A stretch of 64,000 nt of DNA, taken from Macrothele yani. Its lineage: Eukaryota > Arthropoda > Arachnida > Araneae > Macrothelidae. The translations under genes were made by a program, and so were the position numbers. Under the pieces are notes generated by a model. The model was not told where the DNA came from. It saw only the letters and a list, made by a program, of their open reading frames with translations, and ran no database searches. Shown here piece by piece: positions 14,428-23,500 of the stretch; positions within the stretch are counted from its first letter, which is position 1; every line of letters starts with the position of its first letter. The stretch covers positions 33,313,501 to 33,377,500 of the forward strand of contig CM077011.1 in NCBI GenBank assembly GCA_039090855.1, written 5' to 3'.

Positions 14428-14516
14428 TGAATGGCTAGTAAGTGTTATAGGCAAATTCAGAATTTATATTTTGTTTGCTTTGAATTTTCTATCGATTTCC
14501 CATGTATTGTGATGAG
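14428..14516 (-). repeat. Single inverted 115-bp satellite monomer
   Basis: GCAAATTCAGAATTTATATT and TCTATCGATTTCCCATGTAT are the reverse complement of the satellite. The monomer is diverged and lies downstream of the plus-strand tRNA-like copy, at the same junction point as in the main array. Confidence 0.85.
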
Positions 14517-14980
14517 CTAGCTTTACTACCCGGTTTTGCCCGGGCTTTAGGCTTATTATTTTCATATTCCCTTATATGTCACGGAAAACATCGGGAAAAA
14601 AATTAATGCTTGCAAGAAAGAAAAAAAGCTGATATCACAAATTCGGTCATTACAAATTATTTATTTATAGTGCGATTATTTCATCACTTGGCCGTACATC
14701 GCTGTCAAAAATATTTGTCGAGAATTAAAGCAACGAAATGTACAGAATGTATGGAATCTGTAGAATCAAACGGACCAAAAGCGTTACGAATTATTTAACA
14801 CGCGTCCAGGAGACACAGCATTAGAACACTGACTGAACAAAATTCGTTAACAATTTGTTATCGACGATCAAATCATCACGTGCTTTCGGTTTTAGACGTC
14901 TTTGTGGGGTGAATCTCTGGGATAAAACAGTTAAAAACGCATTTTTGTTTCTGCTTATATATTTCTGTTTACCATGGGAG
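14517..14980. other. Intergenic, no gene recognised
   Basis: AT-rich sequence. The only landmark is the GC-rich imperfect palindrome CCCGGTTTTGCCCGGGC at 14529-14545. No open frame with recognisable similarity was seen. Confidence 0.5.
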
Positions 14981-15112
14981 ATGGGGGATGAAATTCAAAA
15001 TTATGCGGGAATGACATGGAGGAGACTGGAACAAGACGGACCGTTGTGGAGGAAACTTGAGGAGACCTTCGTCCAGCAGTGGATTGATAATCGTTGACAA
15101 TGATGATGACAT
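14980..15112 (+). pseudogene. 3' end of an RTE-type non-LTR retrotransposon
   Basis: The frame ends in MTWRRLEQDGPLWRKLEE and QQWIDNR followed by a stop. This resembles the last residues of RTE-clade reverse transcriptases, where a W-R-x-L-E-E then QQW ending is typical. A short TGA-repeat tail (TGACAATGATGATGAC) follows the stop, as expected for an RTE 3' end. Everything upstream of about 14,980 is lost or unrecognisable, so this is a 5'-truncated relic. Confidence 0.5.
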
Positions 15113-15668
15113 GTAAATTAAAAATTCAATGCCTATTTTAAAAGGTTTTGACCAGATACCGGTGAAATTTTGAGGGACTCCTCTTATTACAAATTCATGG
15201 TGTTGATAAAAATTTCAGCCCGTTTCGTTAAGATTTCGCAATGTTCGTTTTTGCATTTTTTATGCACAATTCCCAAAGAATAGAAACTTCTGCGGATGTG
15301 CCGCGGCGATGAATGCAGTCACGTGCTTTCAGATTTGGACCAGGATAACGATGTCGTAGCAAAGACGCTAACTTTATTGATTAGCTTATTTATTAATTCA
15401 TAACTCGCGAACGGAACAACGTAGAGATCTTGAAATTGTTGCACTGACCTAGAAATTCCAGTATTAATAAGCTATGCAAACTTCACGATGCCACAGTTCG
15501 GCGTTCGAGAGTTTTTGCTGCTTCAGACAAACAAACGTTTTGTGTTTTATATATAAGATATTTCTTCCTTCGGAGGGTCACAAAACAACGCTTATTAAAG
15601 TGCGCGCTACCAACGACGCATGAGTGATGAACAGGAGTAGCCGATTGCTATGTTTACCAAAACAACTA
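15113..15668. other. Intergenic, no gene recognised
   Basis: Contains ATAACTCGCGAACGGAACAA at 15401 and a short AT-rich run near 15548. It looks like old repeat sequence, but I could not assign it to a family. Confidence 0.4.
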
Positions 15669-15880
15669 GCCGCCCCTGTGGTGCAGTGGTATAAGCGATA
15701 GCTTCTGATCGTTCGTCCGGGATGGGTTCGGGTTCGAATTTCAGTGTGGCATAAATGTTGTGTTTGTCTTACGGCACTGGTTCTCTCCCTTCCCTGGAAC
15801 CAGTGGCCCTAAAATAGGGACAGACGACTGCTTATAGTCCATTGAGTTGCTCATGGTGGTCGTTAAAATTCCAATCAAAA
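15669..15880 (+). mobile_element. tRNA-derived SINE, family 1
   Basis: A tRNA-like head (GGTGCAGTGGTATAAGCG as box A, GGGTTCGAATTTCAG as box B) is followed by a body with the diagnostic strings CTCTCCCTTCCCTGGAACCA and GTTGCTCATGGTGGTCGTTA and a short A-rich tail. Length is about 212 bp. At least six further copies occur in the window in both orientations. Non-autonomous; it would depend on a LINE for retrotransposition. Confidence 0.9.
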
Positions 15881-15995
15881 ACAAAGCTACCGTGCTAACG
15901 TCGAACGCAGTATTGCGCATTTTTTTATAAAAACATTCTCAGTTGTTTTGGGACAAGCTATGTATTTTCGCAAGAGGCAGGACATTCAAATTACA

Positions 15996-16178
15996 GTTGT
16001 TGTTGTTGTTGTTTTATTGGAGTTTTAACGACCACCGTGAGCAATTCAGTGGGCTATAAGCAGTCACCCGTCCCTAATTTAGGGCCACTGGTTTCAGGGA
16101 AGGGGGAGAGCCAGCTCCGTCAGACTAACACAACATCCATGCCTCACCGGCATTTGAATCCGGACCCCACAGTTTTCC
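15996..16178 (-). mobile_element. tRNA-derived SINE, family 1, 5'-truncated
   Basis: Minus-strand copy starting with a GTTGTT repeat (its 3' tail) and ending in the box-B region CATTTGAATCCGG. The box-A part is missing. It forms an inverted pair with the copy at 15669. Confidence 0.85.
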
Positions 16179-16219
16179 TCTTACGTAGTATTGATAATAC
16201 TGCAGTTCTCTACCAAAAA

Positions 16220-16484
16220 TAAAAAAAAAAAAATTATACAGCCTGTTTCATGCTAAACCATTCGTTCTCGTTCTTTTTTTGCTCTGAGTCACTCTGGAAT
16301 TACTCCGCCCCACAACGCCCGAACGGTTGCCCCAATCTCATTTTTTTCTCTTCGACTGGCACATCTACGTGGTAAGGCTTTTATTTTGATACCTCAACCA
16401 TATCTTTACGTTCAGCCGTTCTTTCAAAATAGGACTCATAGTAAAAATCCTTATAGAATTAATATATTGATTAATCTTTTGCTC
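16220..16484. other. Intergenic, no gene recognised
   Basis: Poly-A and T-rich sequence between a SINE and a LINE fragment; nothing else seen. Confidence 0.4.
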
Positions 16485-16990
16485 TTAATCTCTATTACAT
16501 TTAATTACTTTTTCTTTTTTCACATGTATATTCATTTTGCATTTATCTTCAAGAATCTTGTTCAATTCTTCTATAGACACTTGTAAGTCCCTTTCATTAT
16601 TTGCTATTCCTGCAATGATATCTGCAAATCGTATTGTGCTGTAAATCCTTCTATTGATATTTTCTCCTTTGGCATTGTTTTCAGCAAATTCTTTCATGGC
16701 TTCCTCATTGTAAACATTGTGGAAAAGTGGTGACAGCCTACATCTTTTAGATGACTCCTTTGCTTCATTTTCCTCTTTTCCAATTAGTGCCATTTGATTT
16801 CTGTATAATTGTAATTGATATATTCTTCTTCTGTCATTGAAATCTATTTTATGATTTTTCATAATTTTGAACAAAATGTTCCAGTCAACATTATCAAAGG
16901 CTTTTTCTATGTCTGTAAATGCAATGCAAGCGGAGCTTAATGGTTTCTCTGTTTTTTCTGAAACAAAACTGATCATCTGAGATATGTCCC
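16485..16990 (-). pseudogene. Non-LTR retrotransposon reverse transcriptase fragment
   Basis: A 163-codon open frame contains AFTDIEKAFDNVDW (the first catalytic-aspartate region of the palm), LSPLFHNVYNEEAMKEF (motif B region), and TIRFADIIAGIA, the FADD box. The second aspartate of that box is replaced by isoleucine, so the active site is inactivated. The usual RQGCPLSP string is also degraded (SKRCRLSP). The enzyme would have copied element RNA into DNA at a nicked target. N-terminal endonuclease and C-terminal thumb are absent. The clade was not determined. Confidence 0.75.
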
Positions 16991-17149
16991 TCTAATTTTC
17001 CTTCTATACGGTTATAAATGATTTTTGTCAACATTTTAGAGCTGTGTGATAAAAGACTTTACATTCTGTGCTTTTCACATGTAATGCTCCCACTTTCTTA
17101 GGGATACCTATCATTATGTTTCGCTCAAAAACTTTTGAAATATTCTCCG

Positions 17150-17215
17150 TTAATCTTCATTCCTTTGTTTTCCCAGTTCAATGATTGAAAGACATTCAAC
17201 ATCATGTATTAAGTG
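17150..17215 (-). pseudogene. Short RTE-type reverse transcriptase fragment
   Basis: TTTGTTTTCCCAGTTCAATG matches the minus-strand RTE piece at 57,525 almost base for base (residues around FQSLNWENKG). It is cut at 17216 by the mariner element, with a TA at the junction. Confidence 0.6.
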
Positions 17216-17217
17216 TA

Positions 17218-18407
17218 CAAATAAGTTTTTAAGCGTTTTGAGATAACGCAACGTGTAATTTAAGAGAAAACAGCAATACCTTTACGAATCAAAATATGCG
17301 CCGTCATTATCTATCAACTTCCGCCATCGGTCGGGTAGCTGACGAGTTCCAGCCATGAAGAATACTTCGTCGTGTGATGCGATGAAGTCTTCAACCCATT
17401 TTTGCACTTCGTCACATGTCTGGAACCGTACAGCAGACAAACCATGTTGCATCGATCACAACAAATGATAGTCTGAAGGGGCTATGTCGGGACTATACGC
17501 CGGGGGCTCCAAAACTTCCCAGCGAAGCGTCAATAACGTTTCCTTGACGTATTTTGCGACATGCGGCCTAGCGTTGTCATGCAGTAATTTCACGGGACGC
17601 AATCCTTTGTCTGTGAATGGATGTTTCCCTGTTCTAATAGTTCATAATAGAGCACACCTTTCATATCCCACCAGATACACAGAAGAACTTTCTTGGAGTG
17701 TATATTGAGTTTCGATGTCGAAGTCTTTGCTTCACCGGGGTCTACGCAGTGTTTTTGGCGTTTGGGAGTGTCGTACCATATCCACTTTTCATCACCCGTA
17801 ACGATTTTTCACAGGAAAGACTTTTTATGTTGCTTATACAACAGATTCAAACACTTCATGACACGCTCATCCTTGTTCCTTCGGCTCAGGTCATGTGACA
17901 CCCATTTTCCTTCCTCCTGAATTTTTCCCATTGCGCGTAAACGATTGGAAATGGTTTGTTGAGTTACCCTCAGTTGTTCAGCTAGTTCTTTTTGCGTTTG
18001 AGACGAATCTTCATCCAGCAATACTTGCAGTTCCTCATGTGCAACCTTCTGTGGAGCGCCGCTACGTTCTCGATCACTAAAATCAAAATCACCTAAACCG
18101 TCTAAACCAAACCTCACACCTGCTTTTCGATACAATATTCTCCCCCAGAACAGAACAGATCAATGCACGTGCTTTTGCAGCACTTTTTCCTTGATGAAAT
18201 TCGTAACGAATGCAGTGTCGAATAAATGCAGTATCGCTTGCTACCTTTCATCTACCGATGTGCAAGTGCATTTGACTGTTGGGCAAACTTTTGTGTCATA
18301 TTTTATACTCTGGATCAGTTACGGTCACATGACAACAACGCGGGGGAATGTCGGATATGTAAATTAGCGGTATACGTCACAAAAAAAAACACTTTAAAAC
18401 TTATTTG
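17218..18407 (-). mobile_element. mariner-family DNA transposon with TIRs
   Basis: Bounded by imperfect terminal inverted repeats, CAAATAAGTTTTTAAGCG at the left and the reverse complement of CAAATAAGTTTTAAAGTG at the right, each flanked by a TA dinucleotide (17216-17217 and 18408-18409) as expected for IS630/Tc1/mariner insertion. Length 1,190 bp. It sits between a LINE relic and a Tc1 relic. Confidence 0.85.
17282..18250 (-). pseudogene. mariner transposase pseudogene
   Basis: The N-terminal half (108 codons from 18135) has a helix-turn-helix region with the family signature DEDSSQTQKELAEQLRVTQQ. The C-terminus is recognisable on the minus strand as WRKLIDNDGAYFDS followed by a stop at 17282. 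Frames change between the halves and the catalytic triad is not continuous, so no functional cut-and-paste transposase can be made. Related to the insect mariner/SETMAR-type families. Confidence 0.8.
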
Positions 18408-18430
18408 TACACCTAATGTGAGCATGAAAA

Positions 18431-18505
18431 TGGGCAGTACTGCAGAGCTCAGTGACTTTCAAAGTGGCACGGTCATAAGATGTATCTCAGCATCCAGGAC
18501 TCGAT
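18431..18505 (+). pseudogene. Tc1-like transposase, N-terminal fragment
   Basis: MGSTAELSDFQSGTVIRC is the start of the paired-like DNA-binding domain of Tc1 transposases (usual form ELSDFQRGTVIG). The frame is lost after about 25 residues, where a roughly 0.95-kb insertion begins. The gene resumes near 19447. Confidence 0.8.
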
Positions 18506-19446
18506 TTAAGCGGTATCGCATCGCAAACTGCCAATCAAATCGATTTGAATCGATATGACTTCACTTCGCATACATTGCGATACATTTCATTTTGAACTCC
18601 CGTTACGCTGACCTACAGTGAACTTTTCGAACTTTTATGGTGCCTGCTCTGGCCCTTATACCAATATTACTCAACCCCCTCCCAAGATGATTTCCTCTTC
18701 TTTTTAAAGTGTTTCGGCTGACAGAAGTTGTTCAAGGTTACAATAGATGGACCTCAAAGACCCAAAGGAGAGAATCAGTCACAGATTTCCAGACATGACA
18801 AGTGATACAATCAAGTGTCTGAAGGTTTTACGTGTGGCAGTATCACCAAAAGATCGTGATTCCCTTAAAAGAGTTTGTTCAGGATGAAATTAGGCACATG
18901 ATTCAACATTTTGACTTGTTGCTGCAAGCCAAGAATGGGGGAAGCTTAAGGAATTCTGGCTCCAGAATATGGTAACTTCATCAAGAGAAGATTTGTGGTT
19001 CTTCGCTTTAAAATACAAAAGAAATATCTACTGTAATATTTCTCCTCTTTTTTGAAATCCTTCTAGTTTTGCCAGTGTCTATAATGCAGTTGTAGAGAGG
19101 GGTATTTTCAACGTGAGTCGCGCAAAGAGCCGCAGAGTCTTAGTGAATCTTCGTTGGAAATTTTAATGCGCATATCTGTTAAAGGACCATCTATGGACAA
19201 ATTTTTACCTGATAAAGCTGTAAATTATTTTTTCCAAACCACTTAGGCTCAACACACAGCCATATGGCATTGAAAAATGTAATAAATAAATAATGTACCT
19301 AAAATTTACTTCTAGTTTGTCTTCGAGCAGGTACTGGACTGCTATCATAGCGTAATGTCTTATAGTGCTAGTCAAAAGTTTCTCATTGCTACACAAAACT
19401 TAATTTGCATGGCAAATATTGCTACACATTCATTTTTTCGTAAATC
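18506..19446. mobile_element. Insertion splitting the Tc1 N-terminus
   Basis: About 940 bp separates the first and second parts of the Tc1 DNA-binding domain. It contains a hAT-like C-terminal remnant (19112-19246). Similar strings at both edges (ATCTCAGCATCCAGGA and TTAGCAGCAAGTCCAGGA) are probably transposase codons rather than a clean target duplication. Ends were not resolved. Confidence 0.5.
19112..19246 (+). pseudogene. hAT-like transposase, C-terminal remnant
   Basis: A short frame SLSESSLEILMRISVKGP, then MDKFLPDKAVNYFFQTT and a stop. The pattern LMRIS-x-GP-(8-10)-A resembles C-termini of BED/hAT-type transposases and their domesticated zinc-finger relatives. Only about 45 residues remain, so the call is tentative. 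Confidence 0.4.
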
Positions 19447-21215
19447 AAGCCCTGTTAGCAGCAAGTCCAGGAAATGTCTACATTTGTGCAGCTCCGCGAT
19501 CTAATTGTAAGTGACGTTATTGTAATATGAAAACGCCTAGGAGTAACAAAAGCTCAGTCGAGACCTGGTATGCCACGTAAAATAACAGAGCGGGACCGCG
19601 GAGTGCTGAAGCGGGTGGTGCGACAAAATCGCGTGTACTTGATTGCAGCACTCACCATCGAGTTCCAAAACACCTATGGAAGCAACGCCAATGCCACAAC
19701 AATTTGTCGAGTGCTGAAGGGAATGGGCTTCTTTGTCCGAGAAGCCTAAAACAAGCCTCACATCAGAAAGATCAACGCAAGCGACCGTTGAAGTGGTGTA
19801 AAACTCGGCGTCAGTGAACTCTACAGTAGTGGAAACCCGTTCTCTGGAGTGAGAAATCACGCTTCACCATCTGTCAGTTCGACGGACAACTCTGGGTGTG
19901 GAGGATGCCAGTTAAGTGCCACCTGCCCGAATCTTTGCGAACTGTAAAGTTTGGTGGAGGAGGCATCATGCTGTGGGGCTGATAATGAACTTTGGTGGAG
20001 GAGACATCATACTCTGGGGCTGATAGTGAAGTTTGGTGGAGGAGCCATCCTTCTCTAGGGCTGAATATGAAGTTTGGTGGTAGAGGCATCCTGCTCTGGG
20101 GCTGAATATGAAGTTTGGTGGAAGAGGCATCATGCTCTGGGGCTGATTATGAGATTTGATGGAGAAGGAATCATTCCCTGGGGCTGATTATGAAGTTTGG
20201 TGAAGGGGACATCTTAGTCTGGAACTGATTATGGAGTTTTGTGGAGGAGGCATCATGCTGTTGGGCTGATAATGAAGTTTGGTGGAGGAGGCATCCTGCT
20301 CTGAGGTTGATTACGAAGTTTGGTGGAGAAGGCATCATGCTTGGCGCTGATTATGGAGTTTGGTGAAGAGGACATCTTACTCTGGAACTGATTATGGAGT
20401 TTTATGGAGGAGGCATCATGCTGTTGGGCTGATTATGAAGTTTGGCGGAGGACTCATCATATTCTGGGGCTGATTATGAAGTTTGGTGAAGGAGGCATCA
20501 TGCTCTGGGACTGATTACGAAGTTTGGCGGAGAAATCATCATGCTCAGTGGCTGATTATGAAGTTTGCTGAAGGAGGAATCATGCTCTGGCGCTGATTAT
20601 GAAATTTGATGTATGAGGCATCATTCTTTGAGGCTGATTATGACCTTTGGTGGAGGAGAAATCATAATGCACTAGGACTGTTTCTGAAGTTTGATGGAAG
20701 AGGCATCATGCTCTGGGGCGGATTACGAAGTTTGGTGGAGGAGGCATCATGCTCTGGGACTGTTTTTCATGGTTTATGCTGGGTCTTCCTAGTTCCAGTG
20801 CCAGGGAATGCTAACGCTGTGTTCCGTAATGACATTCTCGACAATTACGAGCTACCAACATTATGGTAACAGTTCGGTGATGATCATTTTCGTTATCAAT
20901 AACACAATGCTTGTCTCCGCAAAGCGAGATCCATGCAGGAATGATTTGATGAGATGGGTATAGAATAACTTGATTGGCCTGAAAAGAGGGCCCTATTTCA
21001 ACCCCACGGAACACCTTTGGGATTAACTGAAACGCTGACTGCGAGATCAACCAAACTACCTGGCATTAGTGACCGACCTGAGTAACGCTCTTGTGTTAGA
21101 ATGGAAGGCAATTCCCTCAACAACGTACCAAAATCTTGTAGCCTTCTCAGTAGAGTAGCAGCAAAGTGATTGAACCAACTCGATATTAATACCCTTCCTG
21201 ATAAAGGGAGTTTGT
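19447..21215 (+). pseudogene. Tc1-like transposase pseudogene, main part
   Basis: Resumes inside the DNA-binding domain (QEMSTFVQLRDLIVSDVIVI), continues through PRKITERDRGVLKRVVRQN and the catalytic-domain segment around TLGVEDAS, and after a minisatellite insertion continues with NDILDNYELPTLW and a degraded LDWP...HLWD segment to the C-terminus near 21150. Several stops and frameshifts are present. The catalytic core is broken by about 20 copies of a 41-bp repeat that grew out of its own KFGGGGIMLWG codons. A terminal-repeat-like CTTTTGATCAGATAGTG lies at 21238-21254, but its partner was not found. Confidence 0.8.
19948..20765 (+). repeat. 41-bp minisatellite derived from a transposase motif
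   Basis: About 20 tandem copies of a unit like AAGTTTGGTGGAGGAGGCAT followed by CATGCTCTGGGGCTGATTATG. Starts fall at about 19948, 19987, 20029, 20069, 20110, 20151, 20191, 20233, 20274, 20313 and so on to 20728. The unit is the codon string for KFGGGGIMLWG, a conserved Tc1 motif, plus a short spacer containing TGA. Normal transposase sequence lies on both sides, so the repeat arose in place. Confidence 0.9.
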
Positions 21216-21364
21216 GGATAGGTAAGTGCCCGGTTACTTTTGATCAGATAGTGTGTTTGACTCGATATCCATGCTAGAGTTCACTCTGGGAGCACGCAGT
21301 AGAAATTCCCCGTGTTTGCAAAACAGTCGAGTTTTAAAGCCTGCCGAGCGATCGGTACCCTAAA

Positions 21365-23076
21365 CCGGTCTCGTTCATTTCGTCGACAACTCATTTCGTC
21401 GACACTCTGTATATGCAAACAGTCGATTCTTCAAAATGTTCGTAAAATCTACAGTTTTCTATTTAGAACCCCCAAATTTGGTATGCTTTCTCTTTGTACT
21501 CTCACACCAACTTAGACCATAGACGAAATGAGTCGGGGCCCGGGGTCAAGGGGCCCCCATGCAAAATTTTCGTAAAATCTACAATTTTCCAATTTAGGAC
21601 CACCAAATTTGGTATACTATCTCATGGTACTCTAACTTAGACCGTACACGGTTTTTGGAAGGGGTCGGAGCCCGGGGTCAAGGTGGCCCCATACAACATT
21701 TTCGTAAAATCTACAGTTTTCAATTTAGAACCACCAAATTTGGTATACTGTCTCATTGTACTCTTACACTAATTTAGACTATAGACGGAAAAGGTCGGGG
21801 CCCGGGGTTAAGGGGCCCCATATAACATTTTCGTAAAATCTACAGTTTTCAATTTAGAACCACCAAATTTGGTATACTGTCTCATTGTACTCTTACACTA
21901 ATTTAGACTATAGACGGAAAAGGTCGGGGCCCGGGGTTAAGGGGGCCCCATATAACATTTTCGTAAAATCTACAGTTTTCAATTTAGAACCACCAAATTT
22001 GGTATACTATATCATTGTACTCTTACACTAATTTAGACTATAGACGGAAGAGGTCGGGGCCCGGGGTTAAGGGGGCCCCATATAACATTTTCGTAAAATC
22101 TACAGTTTTCAATTTAGAACCACCAAATTTGGTATACTATCTCATGGTACTCTAACTTAGACCGTACACGGTTTTGGGAAGGGGTCGGGGCCCGGGGTAA
22201 AGGGAGCCCCATACAAAAATTTCTCAAAAATTTCCATTTTTTACTTAAGAACTGCAGCACAATTCTGCACTCTAATACCCTAACTGTGAGCTAAGTTAGA
22301 GTACCATGAGATAGTATACCAAATTTGGTGGTTCTAAATTGAAAACTGCAGATTTTACGAAAATTTTGTGTGGGGGCCCCTTGATCCCGGGCCTCGACCA
22401 CTTCCTTATATGGTCTAAGTTGGTGTAAGGGTACAATGAGATAGTATACCAAATTTGGAGGTTCTAAATTGAAAACTGATGATTTTACGAAAATGTTATA
22501 TGGGGCCCCCTTGACCCCTGGCCCCGACCCCTTCTACAAACCGTGTACGGTCTAAGTTAGAGTACCATGAGATAGTATACGAAATTTGGTGGTTCTACAT
22601 TGAAAACTGTAGATCTTACGAAAATGTTATATGGGCCCCCCTTGACCCCGGGCCCCGACCTCTTTCAGAAACCGTGTACGGTCTAAGTTAGAGTACCATG
22701 AGATAGTATACGAAATTTGGTGGTTCTAAATTGAAAACTGTAGATCTTACGAAAATGTTATATGGGCCCCCTTGACCCCGGGCCCCGACCTCTTCCAAAA
22801 ACCGTGTACGGTCTAAGTTAGAGTACCATGAGATAGTATACGAAATTTGGTGGTTCTAAATTGAAAATTGTAGATCTTACGAAAATGTTATATGGGCCCC
22901 CTTGACCCCGGGCCCCGACCTCTTCCAAAAACCGTGTACGGTCTAAGTTAGAGTACCATGAGATAGTATAACAAATTTGGTGGCTCTAAAATTATTTTCG
23001 TTTTTTTTAGAAAGCGATTGATTGCATATACTGTACAGTGTTGACGAAATGAGTTGTCGACGAAGTGAACCAGACC
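21365..23076. mobile_element. Foldback-like element with ~130-bp inverted tandem repeats
   Basis: Outer inverted repeats of about 55 bp (TTCGTCGACAACTCATTTCG at 21378; its complement with one change at 23043). Inside are about six plus-oriented units (GGGGCCCGGGG core at about 21535, 21667, 21797, 21926, 22056, 22187; spacing 129-132 bp) and about five inverted units (22373 to 22893) around a 70-bp centre near 22250. No protein is encoded. The architecture resembles foldback transposons. Confidence 0.8.
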
Positions 23077-23500
23077 CAATCTGAACACCAGACTTCCTAC
23101 TGTGTAACTGATTTGCCTCAAAATCACTTGGCTCCAAATAGTTTCTCAAATTATTGCGCTAATTTTAGAGATTGTTTTGAGTTCTAAAATGTAGCTGTCC
23201 ATGGAAGATTAATTGAAACATCAGGAACATTCAAGGCCGAAGCAATTGACTATTCGTGAGTCCGAAAGCAGAAAAAACAAGAAAGATGACACTGAATTTT
23301 CGGGTGTAATAAGCACAACTTTTGAATCCGTTCTGACGCAAACTAAATTTATCAAAGCTATTCAAAGGCAATGGAACCGGTATGGAAAACAATAGTATCT
23401 GACGGAAGAAAGAAGTTTTTCAATCGGGTCTTTAATCCCTCAGATATTGGAGTAAACGGAATCCTGAGCTTACGAATTCTTAGAAACAGAGTTATCGACA
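23077..23500. other. Intergenic, no gene recognised
   Basis: AT-rich sequence between the foldback-like element and the 150-bp tandem repeat; nothing recognised. Confidence 0.4.
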
